A DNA stretch of 64,000 nucleotides from NCBI GenBank assembly GCA_013398055.1, contig VZRS01014182.1, positions 372,807 to 436,806 of the forward strand. The letters are read 5' to 3'. This DNA comes from Ifrita kowaldi (Eukaryota; Chordata; Aves; Passeriformes; Cinclosomatidae). Made by a program: the position numbers and the translations under genes. The notes under the pieces were generated by a model. That model was not told where the DNA came from. It did not search any database and was given only the letters and a program-made list of their open reading frames with translations. This document shows, one piece after another, positions 1 to 13,500 of the stretch; within the stretch, counting starts at the first letter, position 1; each line of letters starts with the position of its first letter.

Positions 1-3000
1 CCTATATGGCTTTCTTCGTGTTTTCTACTTTACTTTCTTCACTCACTGTTTATATTTTCACCTAAACATTGCTCTGCCACCTCTCAAATGCCTTTTCCTC
101 TATATGGATATGGCAAAATATGAAGGCTTAGTTGCTTTTCAGATGCTGCAAGTAGGAATTTTTTGTGTTCCATCTTTGAACCATTAAGTTTAGCTGGCCA
201 CCTACGTACAAATATTTCTAGAGCTGGCTTCTTTCAGAGGTTTCTTGGAACTCAAGAGGACTAAAACTAACCAGATACTGTTATCTACACTGTTTCTTTT
301 ATGCTCCTGCATACTGAGAAGGAAGACAGATGGGATTCTACTTAGTGTGCTTCCTTGGGCATACGAGTTGCAGTGAAGGCTGGGAACAGCCAGCTATATG
401 CAAACTTCAGTGGTGGGTTGGTATGTTATGGAATGTTGGCTTCATAATCATAAATATGTTTTTTATATAGGTACAGTATTTAGAAATGATAGAAAGTGCT
501 GTTTACATAGGAAGATTTTTTATTGTTTTAGTACTTTGATAGCTTTGGGAGTATTTGACATTTTTGAAGCAAAGGCATGTGTCAGTCCAAGATGCCTTTC
601 ATAAGAGCTTCACAAGGGAGAATCAGAAGCTGGATTTGATGCTATCTGCAAGAGCTGTTGCATATTGAAGGATGTAAAAAAGTCTTTGCAAACTGGTTAA
701 TTATTTAGAAAAAAATATACGTGCTGAAATCTGGTTTATACTGATGAAAATTGAAAATAAATGTCTCCTTCCATTTGCTTAAAATCTTCTGGCCATTTGT
801 TTCTCAACTATTTTTTGTTGTTCTTTTTTTAAACACCTCTAGCTATCAGAAATTCTTGGGTTTTGTGTTCTGCAAGAGGAAATCATAAGTTGACCTCAGG
901 TCTCTTGTTGATATTAGATGTCTTAAAATCATCACTCATGTATTTCAGGATAAATAATTGTTTCATTATGCCAAATAACCCTAATTGGTCTGATTTAACT
1001 TGGCATTTTGCATAGCTACTAGCTGGTGATACTGCTCATAGAGGGAGCATTCCCTTTTAGAAAGTGCTGCAGCATTCTTTTTTCAAAAGAGCAAGATGTG
1101 AGTGAAAATCTTCTGGATTTTGAAAAGCAGCATAGTCTTAAAAGTACCTGAGTTTTGTCATTCTTTGATTTAAATTTAAATGCCATCACAGAAGCCTGTC
1201 TTTCTTGTGCTGGTCTCTATTCAGTTCTAAATGTTCAGAGGCAGAACGCTGAGGCACAGCAGTGACTGACAGTGTAGGATGTCATTTTGCAGAGTGCCCG
1301 AATAAGACATCCCTGTAAGTTTGACTTTATTGTTTTTGAAGTCATTTGATTTGTTGTGCTTTGGTCTTAAAATCGTGCAGGAGAAAGGATTGTAGGCCCA
1401 CTTGAATTTCTACAGTTTTGGCTCCAGCTCTGAATTTGGAACCTTCATTTTCTTTTATAAATCATAGATTCAGAAGAGAGAACTGCAGTAGTACCTCAGC
1501 TGTGGGGAAGGGAGGTTGAGGAAAGTTACCTGTTGGTTTTCTCTCAAGGGCGTGGGCAGCATTCCCTTGTGGTGCAGAGCAGGTGCTGTGTGAGGGGCCC
1601 CTGCCCAGGCAGGCAGGGCTCCTCCATGCCTGGCAAGGCCTACCAGCTGCCTGCCCCACGTTGCACACATTTTAACACTCTCCACCAAATGTTTAAAGGG
1701 ATTACAATATAGATTTGCAAAACCATGAAGTTGTGGCTTTTTATTATTACGTTTATCTGGGTTTTGAATTACATGTTTAAAAGTGAGTGTGACAGTGTGA
1801 GGGTGCGCGAGGGAGGGATTGAGGAGTGGCTGGATACTGGCTGGTCATACCTATTCAGCCAACTGTATGTTTTCCATGAGACTTGCCCACTGACACAGGT
1901 TATATTTATACTGTGTACCACAACAGAATTTAGCATAATGCTACTCTAATGCTCCTGGATTTGCTTCAGGTTTGTATTATTTTAAGACATTCAAGAAAAA
2001 ATAAAAAGACCAGGCCTTTCTTCAGTATCTTATTTTGAGAGGTGCATCTTTATAATTCAAGATTTATATAGAAGCTACAGTCCTGTCTCTCAATATGTTG
2101 TCCATACAGGTAGGTATACCTTTGCTTATCTGGCCTTTAAGTGTTATTTTTGCTGAAAGTTAAAAACCAAAAAAAACCCCAAACCGTTAAAACCAGACCC
2201 AAACAAAACTACTTTTGGAAACTACAAGTAACCTTGAGGTAGCATTTCTACCTCTGTCTGAGTTAGTAACAACATTGTTAGGAATTCAGATTGGAAGTGA
2301 AACTATTCTACAGTTAGAAAATATTTTAAGAAATATTCCCAGATGTTTAAAGCAATAGAAGGTCTGAAAAGAATCAGGTTTTACAGTTTTAGTGTACTTC
2401 AACTTTAAAAAAAATTGGAAATAGCAATGTTAAAATTTTATGATTTTTGTTTGTTAAATGTCTCTTGAAGGTCTAATTGTTTGGCCTGAATTGTTACAGA
2501 TGTATTTTTATCAGTAATTTGAATGATTTACAAAGATGTACTTTTAAAAGTGTGTCGATGCTTTATATTTAAAAAAAACAAACAGTGAAACAATTCTGAA
2601 AGGCATTTTTTTTTAAAAAAAAGGCAATTAGAATACATGTTCCAAAGATGTTAGAGTTTTTAATTTGTTTTTACATCCTGTGGACTGTGGGCAAATTTTT
2701 TTCATTGTTTGTTTCTTCAAATGAGGGTTTGCACAGCTGCATGAACACAGTGACACTTTCTGTGTCTCTCGTCCCCTACTATCATTCAGTTAAGATACTC
2801 GTGGAATTAATTTGAACGACGCCATCTATGGATTTTTTTAAACCCGCTGGGTTTAGCTGAAATCTTGAATGTTAGCTAATTAGTTAAAAGTTCTTGGCGG
2901 ACCAGTTGTGCTGTTAGTTGGTGCCCCCACTAGCAATTAGGCCATGTTTCCCAGGAAGGCCACGCTGAGCATGTTTATTTTAAATGTATATGCAACATTT

Positions 3001-6000
3001 TTTAGGCAGGTCTCTCTTGTCACATTTTAGGAGTCAGGAATTGCTGTCCGGTCTTCTGAGCAGTCTGATAGGATCACTTGCTTGCACTAGTGAGTCTCCA
3101 GTGAGCTCAGTAAGCAGTTTGTAATGAACTGAATCAATTCAGTGGCCACTTCTCTCCCCTTCCCTGTGCTTGCCACCCTTCTGGTGACCTTCAGGTTCAG
3201 CCAGTACTTCAAGTTAATTATTTCTGTAATGGCTTTGCAAACTTGTTTCTAGATACTGTGAACTGGGCCAAGATTCAAATGTAAACATATGCCCCTCTTT
3301 CTGGTTCTGAGATAAATAATATGAAAATGCTATCTGCAGTGTATACTGTTATCAAAGTATGAGCATAATCCAGTTTCTTAAGTTCTAAATTCACAGATAT
3401 GACTCAGCTTTGTATATAAAGTGTCTCGAGAGAGAGGTGTTTTCCTGTTTTTACTTTGTGTCCATATATGTGTTTTGTTTACAGATGTACATACACACAA
3501 AATTCAGTTGTGAGATGTTTTTATTGGTTTGGTGGTTTTTTTTTAATTTAGAATGTAGGCCGTGTGGCTAGTTACAATATTTTATTTCCAGTTCCTGGGA
3601 TTGGTTTTTGTATGGACTGTTTGACTTTTGTACAGTAATCTCAGAGGGTTGTTATTTATTGTCTCAGATATACTGAAATTCCAAACCTTTATTCATGGTA
3701 TTAAAATATATATTTCATGTAAGGAGGGGAGAGTATCTGAGTTTTACAATAATTCTAGAAAATAAGTGTTCCTTTTTTTTTTCAAAATTGTTAATTTCAG
3801 TTTTCAGTAGCTATTGAGGAATATACAGCAATGACTCCTAAGGGAAAAAATTGAATTAGAAGTATATTTGCCTTCATAAAACAATGATATTGAAAAGCAA
3901 ACGTGTTCTTCCAGTCTTACCCAGACTGCATAATCCTTGTCATGGAAATATCAGGGCAAAAGTATCAGGAATTATTTTCATTTCTTTTGCTGCTTTTGTC
4001 CCTCCTAGTATTCCTTGGGATACTTACAGTTCTCTATATTTAGACCACAAGAGTCTAAAAGCGGTACCTTTAGCGTCAGTGTTAGCACTTGAAAGCTTTA
4101 GCTCAAAAAAAGAGCATGATATGAATCAAGCTACTGTTTCCTTGTCATCTGTTTAGATTTAGAATGAACAATATATTATATAGATGATCGCTGGATTTTC
4201 TGAATTGTTCTTCTGTAGCTGTCTGTTGAACCATGACCTTTATTCAACAGATAGATTTCAAAAGATAAAAATTAAAGTGCTATACCAAAAGGTTTAGTAG
4301 GTGATGGTGGAAATCTCATATGTTTTTACTTTTTCACTGCTTCCAAGTTTACATAAAGCACCTTTTTCTAGACATGATGTCAAAAGGCATGGTTCTGGAT
4401 TTATTATGCACCTCCAATTTCCTTTTCACTGCATACATGTAGCTCTATAAATTAAATACCCACCAAGGAAATGAAGTTATGTTATGTTTGCTGGCTTTAG
4501 AAAGATGAAATTTCAAGATGGAAGTAACATCTACTTTAAAAAGGTAAAATATAAGCAGTTGTTTGTGTAGGTTGTTCTGTTTTTTTCCCAAAACATGGAA
4601 GTCTTAAAATATGCATGCATACATTCCGACACACAATAATACACTGTTACATGTGAAATTTTTTGTATATGGTACCAGAATAACCAAAATGTCAAATACA
4701 CCCTTATTTGAAGTCATACTATAAGTTTTGATTAACATTTAGTTTGAAATACAATTAATTAAAAAAATAATTTTCTTATGTAAACATCAAAATCTTCTCA
4801 TTTTTAGGATTATTCTGGTACTGTCTTTTTGCTCAGTTGTGCCCCACTAACTCAGGGCATCATTCACTTGGTCTTGTTTACCAAATCTGTTCTCTTTTTG
4901 TATGCGATGCAGAATCAAGTTATCTACACATGGGAAATGATTGCTCTCCTTTCCATTGGTAGCACTAAGTTTCTAATGAAAGCTTTGATTCTGTAGGTAC
5001 CAGGTTGACCTCATGTACCATGTGGACCCTGTCATTGCTTTGCTGAGACTGGCTGTACTGTAAATAAACAAATGCATACGCTTTTACAGGACAGGGTAAT
5101 CTGAATGCTGTGGAAAACAGAACAAATGTAGATTTCGTTACCAGGTTTAAAAAGTGTCTTTGAAACAGTTGGCCTTTGAGTTACTTGGTTTATAGTGAAT
5201 AATGTTCTTTCACTTAATTTGCCTGAGGGGATCACTGTTCATTTTTTGAGAGGGATAGAGGAGGAGAGGCCTAGTTGGAGTGGCTGAAGGCAGGCTGGGA
5301 AAAGAGTGTTCTCACTTCTTTGACAAGGAGTGTGCTGCCTTTCATCTTTTTTCTGTTTCTACCATCCCTTTAAATCCTGTGAACTTGCAGCAACTTCACC
5401 TGTCCTTCCTTTCCTGACCCAGGAAAACCAAAGCCCTGTAAGCACCTGCAAAAGGAAAATCAGATAACTACTTCTCCAACCCTACTAATCCCCTAGCATT
5501 GCTGATCTGATTTTGATCTGTAAGCAGCTTCATTTTGAAGTCTACTTTAAAGGATCAGTAGATTATGAAGTTGTCCATCTGTAGAAATAATAACTTTTTA
5601 AAATGCTATACTAGCCTTTTATTCATCCCCTGCACTTTTTAATGCATTCCTTCTTTTATCATGTCTGTAATTTATTGACCCAGTTGATCAAATACAACTG
5701 CTTCAATGAGATATGTATTTTCCTCTACAGCAGCAGCCTAATTTTCTGCTAGATGTGTTATGTGGAAATACGTAAAAATTAGTTTTTTCCTGTCTATATT
5801 AGAACATAAACATTGAAAGAGCATGAAAATTCACTTGGACTTTTTTAATAAAGACGTTTTTGTAAGTGGCTGATTTTATTTTGACTTTGTAAAAAAGTTG
5901 GTTTCCCCACTGCTGCTTTTGCCTGTTTTAGCTGACACCTGCATAGCAATTACCTGATCTGTGACGTGGGGGGCTGTTGCACTGTTAATCCAACTGGTAT

Positions 6001-7445
6001 TGTTGAGAAGCATTGTTACTCCATATTAATTTTTCTTTACCTCAGAAGTTAAATCTTTTAACTGGAGAAAGGTCGGAGTTAGAGCACTTCTTCCAAGAAG
6101 AACAGTGTAAAGCCAGTGTGGTGTACCAGCATCAAAGTTGTTGGTGGCAGCTGATGATGCATATGCCAGGAGATAATGGTTGCATTTCTGGGAATTAATT
6201 TTCATTTTGTGAAGTACTAGTTCTTACCACTTCTTGATGTAATTGCAGAGATTTAGTAACAAGTACTATTTAAGTAATACATTAAAAAATACATATATGT
6301 GAGAGTATTTAATTCTGAGTTATTGATTAAAGATAACAGATTCCAGCTATTTAGGATGATAATTAATTGGCAGAAGTTAAGCAGCAACTAAGTACTTCAA
6401 AGCATTTATATTAGTGTTGGATTAGTTTTGTGATTGTCTCCTGCATAGTTTGGCATTCTGTAATAATAAATGTAAAAAAGCACTTTTTATTTCATACACC
6501 TGTTACCAAATGGATGACTGATTTTTCAGTATATCCTGATTTTTTTTCTCAAATACATGGAAATTATGAATTAAGCTCTGCAAGACAGGAGGTGTGTTTG
6601 CAGCTTTTTGCTTGTGTTGACTCCTGTCATGGCTCAAAGTATTGAATTTTCTAGGTAAGTGGAAATATTATGGTCAGAAGGTGCAAGACTGAGCTGTATT
6701 GATCAATTTTAATTGTTCCTTAACTGTAGCTCGTCAGTAACTTCATAGGCTTATGGTTTAATACAATTAAATTATATAATATTTTTGTGACCTATTGTTG
6801 GAATTGATCCTTTGATGTAATTGGAGATTCAGAATTTTGGATTCTTGACTCCTGAGACAGTAACATATTAAATAAGAAAACACAGAGAGATTGAAATCTG
6901 TAAAGTAGTGTTTTCTTTCTTCCCCTTGCCTCCTTCCCCACCAAAAGCTGACCTTATGAATACCTAGAAGGACATGTGGTTTTGTTTTTATTAACTTTAA
7001 GAAGCTGCCTAAGAGATCAGGAGTTATCATTCTGTAAAAGTGTAGAAGCATTACGTGCCACTGAATTTGTGAGTTATAGGAAAAGTGGCTTAATAAGAGG
7101 AGGTCATGGGAATTGGTGGTTCCATCCCTGTTTACCTTGTCATCACTTTTGTTCCTTATCTAGCCATTTTCTTCTTCCAGTTCTTCCCGATACATATTAA
7201 ACATGTCAGGAGTCTTTGTGGCTAACTGAAGATCAGAAGGCTATTTGTACTAATGGATATTAGGATGAAAAGACTTATGGGTATTCATAGGTTGCAGACA
7301 GTCAAAAAGGTTTTTACTTACACCTAATATAAATTTTTCTGTTTTATTGTTTGTGTGCGTATGATATCCTAGTGGCTGCTTTTTTTTTTTTTTGCATCAG
7401 CTTTGCCATGTTATTTACAGGCTTTTTTTCTTTGTCTATTGGCAG
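1..7445 (+). other. PPP1R12A: intron of PPP1R12A upstream of the first visible exon
   Basis: No exon is found here. I looked for the preceding ankyrin repeats (motifs such as ALHQACID and EGWIPLHAAA) and did not see them, so the upstream exons lie before the window. The stretch is AT-rich intron. A locally GC-rich patch at 1490-1680 and a CpG-retaining, homeodomain-motif-rich block at 2771-2960 stand out. A run of about 14 T at 7380-7393 and a second T-rich tract precede the acceptor at 7444-7445. Confidence 0.8.
2771..2960. promoter_or_regulatory. candidate conserved noncoding element with TAATTA-type motifs
   Basis: This block has higher sequence complexity than the surrounding intron. It keeps several CpGs (near 2801, 2818, 2821, 2845 and 2898) in an intron that is otherwise CpG-poor. 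It contains GGAATTAATTT near 2802, GCTAATTAGTTAA near 2874 and GCAATTAGG near 2933, which resemble homeodomain-type binding sites. No coding frame explains it. Calling it an enhancer is inference from composition alone. Confidence 0.25.
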
Positions 7446-7564
7446 GTATTTAATTAGTCAAGGAGCACATGTAGGAGCTGTAAATAGTGAAGGAGACACT
7501 CCATTAGATATTGCTGAAGAAGAGGCAATGGAAGAGCTGCTTCAGAATGAAGTAAATAGACAAG
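7446..7564 (+). CDS. PPP1R12A: PPP1R12A exon: ankyrin repeat 4 region
   Basis: This 119-nt exon encodes about residues 119-159. The acceptor is tattggcag and the donor is CAAG|gtaatt. The peptide begins YLISQGAHVGAVNSEG and continues TPLDIAEEEAMEELLQNEV, a nearly exact match to MYPT1 between the first and second ankyrin blocks. The first base completes a Glu codon from the unseen upstream exon, and the last base opens a Gly codon finished at 13772. The ankyrin domain wraps the PP1 catalytic subunit and reshapes its substrate groove. The reading frame is open upstream of the acceptor into the intron, but the cag|G acceptor and the homology place the boundary. Confidence 0.96.
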
Positions 7565-10500
7565 GTAATTTTGAATACACAAGGGTGGTTGTATTTATTG
7601 GACACTAAATGTATTTTTGAAAGCTTAGGCTAAATTGGGACTTTTAAAGTCACTCTATGTTCTGGAGAGAGTTGTCAATATAGAATGTACAGTGCTTAAG
7701 TGTATATCTCTTAAGACAGATTTACATAATTTAACAGAAAACTAGTAATTATTTCAGGCTTTGCCCAATTTTGATTTATATGCTTAAACCCATTTAATGC
7801 CCAGAGCAAATGGTAAAAAGAAACTGGAAGACATGATCTGCAGGGACATAAGAGATACCTACTGATACACAGAAGTACGGTGGATTTGCAAAGGCTTTGA
7901 TTCAATAAATTGGTAGTGTTAACAGAAATTTGATTAGCAGTTTTTATTTTTACAGTTAATACACAGTGAACATCAGGTTAGACAGTTATGTGCATTTTTT
8001 GTCTGTATTACCATTTCTCTATTGTAATTAGTTGTTCTCTTTTTTAACAGTACTATCAGTCTTTGCTCAAGAGTTGTTTGCCTCAGCCTAGATTTTTTAA
8101 GGTTGTTTTTGAAATGTTTGGCTTTACTGATACGTGATACTAATTCACTGCATTAGCTCTTTGTAAAATTGAAATTATTTGGGGAATGAACTCTTCCAAA
8201 ATCTCACTCTTATATATATATGTTACTGCTTTTTTAAAAGAAATTATTTGTTATATGCGATTTTACATACATTTTTACAATGCAGATATTCAGCATTACA
8301 CACTAATTTTTATTCTTTTGCAAGTTCAATTAAATGATTTTGAACAGCCCAATTATAAAATTAGTATTACCGACCTAAACTAAACTCCACAAATCACTGA
8401 AAAGTTCAATGAGGTTTACATATTTCACAGTTGAAGCTCACTGTAAACTGTCTGTAGTACTGTCTTTATAAATCTGAGAAGGACGTACATGTTCTAACAT
8501 GTTCCCACATGTAGCTATTAGCTTCTAAAGGAATAATCTAGGTTGTTTTAAAATACTAAATTTCACTTGTTCTGGGCAACCTACTTTCCTTCCACTTGCA
8601 TTTTTATGTCAGTTGGTTTGCTTGCTTGTTTCACAGAAGCAGGGAAGAAGGCATGCTTTATCCCTCCTAAATTTGTGTCTGAAGATGTAAGAACTAAGGG
8701 CTTTTACATGCAGAGATGAAATCAAATGAAGTACATCATGATTGTGGATGAGAATGGAATAGAAAGGCTATGAATGTGGATGTGAACTTACAGTGTATAT
8801 CTTACTAAGTCACGAGAGAGTTGTCTCAGCAGTAAGATTTTAATTAGGCACTTTTGATGGCATCCTTAGCTTGAATATAGATATTACTTAAAATTGTGTG
8901 TTAATCTTACATAAAAAATGATTATTTAGTCATTATCAGGATCATTTAGAAAGTGCCTAATTGTGTGTATGTTGTGGTTAGGGAAGTTAGTAGTTCTAGA
9001 ATAGGAACTTAATTGTTTCTCTTAATGTGGAATTGACAGTGAGGAATTGTGACAGTTTCATCTTTGACTATACATGTAGCTGAATACAATTATCCCTCCA
9101 GCAGTGAGATAATTCATATTCCTTCCATATGATACACTACTTCATATCAAATAAAGCAGTGACACAGTTTTGATAATTGCAAGTTAACAGTGGGAATGAT
9201 CAACCCTGGCTCAGTGTTATGGGTGGAAAACCAGCCTATTTATTTTCAAAACAAAATATATGGGTGACAAAATATCCTATCTCTGTGTAGGTCAAATATG
9301 CATTGTGAAAATTAAGTAGGCATTTTCCATAGTGTTTTTGCCTTGCAATCCTTTCATGTGTTTATTCCTACATTCATTGTAGGTTCATTTTTGAATGTTG
9401 CAGTGTTAATGCTGTAAATATGGCTTCCTACATACTGGCAGGCAGAGTTGTTTGGTGGCAAAAGATTGCTTGGAAAGATCAGTCAGGTTCATTGTGATTT
9501 CAGATTTAAGTGATGACATTTGTTGTTCGTTTCTGTTAGAATCTCGAGGAGACTCACTTGTTAGATCTCCTTTCTTACTGCTTTTGCAGGCCTTATGTCT
9601 TTATAGGAAACATCCAGACTACTCAGCTACTCAGCATTCTACTGATCAGTTTGTACTTATGCCTAATTTTTTGCAGGTATCAAACTGTATTTTAAGGACA
9701 TGTCTTATTACAGGACAAATTGTGGGAGCCTCTAGAGACACTAAATTCACAAAAATAAATAATAGAATACAATACAGTTCAGTTCTCTGTGATATTACAG
9801 GCTTAATAAGAGGAAGGATCTGCAATGTTTCCTCATCCTATTTTAGTATTCAGGCTCCAAGGTCTGATCTGACTAGGGAGGAGATGGTCAGTGATCCAAA
9901 ATAATCTTCTTGTCATACAAGTTCTATTGTAAGGAGTGTTGGCCATAAAAGAAGAGAGATCTTCTAGTATTGTTATCCAGTGTCTGTTTTTCTTCAGTCA
10001 TTCTGATCCCCACATGCTGCACCTCTAAATTGCACCAAGGGTCAGGTGCCTTTTCATGTGTCCTCCTGTGTCCTGCTGAGCAAATAGCATGACTTGGTAT
10101 GATGGACTGTGCAGGAATTGTGAACTAAGGGAAGAGCTATCCTGTAACTGAAGCCGTACTGCTCTGATAGTTAGGAAAATATTTTTCTATCCTAATCTTC
10201 AATGGGGAATTATTGGCTTAATTACATTTTAAGCTTAAAACCTATCTTAGTTTTGTAATTTGTGAGAAGGTAAATTACATGCTCAAGTATTTTTTGACCT
10301 AGTTACAAACACTTCACAGATAGCAAGATCAGGTGTTTTGTGGAAATTATTCCAAAGTAGTGCCGAACAACTGTTTTGTTTGTGCTCCGTATGGTTGAAC
10401 TATTTTGTGTGTTAAAAAAACCCCCTTCTTCTAGGACTTGTTTTATTGTTGCTGCTTAGGACTAATATCTTTAGCGTTGGTCAATCCCATGTATAAATAG

Positions 10501-13500
10501 GTGCCACTGCAATCCTCAAAATCATTTTGCTTCCTCAAAAATATTTAGTTTCTCAGTGTGATCTGTCATGTTTCTACTCTGCAGTGTTTCAACGCAGAGC
10601 TGTGGAAGTTGTCTTTTACCAGTAAAGTTTTCATTTGCACTGGTGAATACCAGCAGACTTGAAAGAGATGTGACTTTGGTCTTGGCTAGCCATGGCCAGT
10701 TTTAAATGTTCTCTCTCCTCAGGGCTCGAGTGGGGCTAACTATAATGGTTTGAAGTGATTTTTTTAGCTGTTGATCATCAGATGTCCTCTTAAAATTATT
10801 TTTAACTGCTTAAGCAGTTATTTTGAATTATAGGAAGCATTCTCAGGAGGTGAGTTAGTGGGGAGAGGTGATGTGAGGTGAATCAGGGGTTCATGATACA
10901 GTGTGGTAGCTATTTATTCAGTAACTATCCGAGTGATCACTCCTCCTATTCCAAGGAGAAACACGTTCCTCATTCTTAATTATAGGTAATGTAACAAGAT
11001 TCTCCCAGATGTATTGCTTAACTCAGATTTGTTTATGTGGATAAAATGTGAACTATTACACTTGTGTATAAACATTCACTTCATGAAGTAAAAAGTGGGT
11101 TGATCTTCCGTGCAGTATCTATAAAACATGCCTTTATATGGCTGAGGCGTCCCGAAACCATGATTCAGCAGTTAAATTTATGCTGAATTTTCATTAAATG
11201 CTCACTGAATGGCACACTGTTTTCAAACCTGTTTGGGGCTGTTGAGTAACACTTGTTGATCAGAAAAAAAGTGGAAGCGTTTAGCAATAAATTATTAATG
11301 ATTTAAGTTGTTAGGCTGCCAGAGGTTAAGCGCACTGGTGGTGTGAGCGAGTGCTGCGGCTGAGGCTGAGCTGGGAGGCAGCGCATTGCCATCTATGGGC
11401 CGTAGGGAGAAAGGGTTGGAAACAGATGATGAGTATTTTCTTTTCCCCGGGTATCTCGGTAGAGTCTGGAAAACAAAAGGAGGGAGAAGGGCCCATACAA
11501 GGTATAATAAAGGCTGTTTACATTCCATTTTCTGTAGTTAATAATGGGAATTTAATTTAGTTTATCTAAGAGCACAGCTTTTTTCTATGACACAAAGTTT
11601 AATTCCCATTTTCATGCCAGTTATTAATGTGGGATGTTTTATTTAGATTGGCAGGATTCTGGTACTTTCTTCTGTTGAAATACGATGAGAAATTTCGTGT
11701 CTTGTAAAATAATATATTGATACAGCCATTACTCCTCTGCAACCATTGTATCTTGTTTGGGCTTCAGAAATGCAATAGTTTGTGATATTGATGGCAGTCT
11801 ATATTGAGTATTAGTTACTTTTCCTGAAAAAGCATTGCTATTTTGACATAATAACCTGGTTCATTAGGCCTGTCTGGAAAGTATGCTTAGATGTGACCCA
11901 TTAGAAGCTCACAAAATCAGGGTTTGGAATGAGTTTTTTTCTCTGTTCTTTCTTTATTAAAAAGTGCTTCAAAACAAACAGCCACGTACGTGGATAGTTT
12001 TACACTGATGGGAATTTTTTCGAATTCTTCAGGTGGAGAAGGTTACTCATGCTGATAAGGATTCACAGTTGAACTTTGGGCATGCAAAAAGAGCGTGGAC
12101 ATAACTGTGACTAAGAGATGATCAAATAGAAACTATTTATTTGCATAGTAGTGTTTTGCAGGCAACACTGACATGTAAATGACTGTACTCTAGAGTATTG
12201 TCCCAGGATCTGCTGATAGCTGCTGTGTCATTCTAAAATGTGAACAGATGCTCAGGCCCATGAAGTTACAATTTGCAGTAATCCACATATCAATATTAAG
12301 CAGCTTTCCGAGGAATGAGAATATGTGATTGTCAGTATGTTATTGATTCAGATTTTCTGGTCTTCACTCTTCGTATTTGTCATACTTGCAAAGTTTTTCA
12401 GCCTTTTCCTCTGCTGAGTCCTTCAACAGCCTTGTATGTCTTCCTGCATCTTGCAGACTCAGCATCCTGGTTATGGTTTTACATCAGTTTCTGATAAAAT
12501 GTAATTCTATTCATTTTTACCTAAATGGTCAAGACTAAATTGGTTTTGTTGGTCAATTAATTGAATGAGTCTAGGAGTTTGGTCAAGTCCTCGGAACACT
12601 GACCAACCTTCTTCAATTGCTTTATGGTACTTAGAGTTGTTTTATCTTTCGATTGTCCTTAGCATAAAGATTTTCAGTATATATCTCCCAAGTCCCTGCA
12701 TAGCAGTGTGTAAGATTAGAGAAATCATACACATAAAAACATTCATTTGAGGGTTGGGCCACTTATTTTCTGTTAGAGGTCAACCCAGATGCAATTTGTG
12801 CTCTTGATGATCACAGTTTCTAAATTGCTTTTTCCTATGAGTTGTCACCATTTAGCCCTCACAGATAGAATTATGCTCATGCATAGTTCTTTTCAAGACC
12901 TCTTTCCTGCTATGTTCTTAAGTTTGCTCCATGTAGTAGTAGTTACAAAAATGCTTGCAAATACATGCTTGCATTGCCCATTCAGGGTCTGGAATTTATT
13001 TCCATCTGTTTAACCTGATGCATATACTTGCAGATGTTATGATGGTAGGCTGTGTTTCTCTCTTGTCATCGGTGTATGATATTTTTTTTGTGAGACATAG
13101 TGCAAAAAGTTTTCAGTGGTTTTGATGGTTTTTTAGTAGAGCTATGAAGTGTAATATCCAAAGTGCTGTCTATTTGTGTATAAGGTTTGTGATTCACAGG
13201 GAGAGGAGACAAACCAGAAATGCTTTAGAAATATAAAAGATACAACACCATCTTGTCATCAGTGTTGAGAATCGATATTTTTTCTTTTCCCATAGAGATC
13301 TGTTTGTAAAACAACTTTGGCTGTTGTCTACTGTGTACAGATAGATCAACTCAGACTTACTTTTTGGTGCTTAGAAAGTTAAAATAGAATTTTTCTCTTT
13401 TTTTTAACAGGTCACGTCAGTGGTTATTACTGTGATGGTAGACATTGTTAAAGGAATAAGTTTGAAGAGTTTTAGTAGATTGATTTTTATTATTGTTTAT

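Noticed and set aside
1462..1688. Minus-strand open frames in a GC-rich patch
   Set aside because: Two overlapping frames, no similarity, no splice or promoter context; explained by local GC content.
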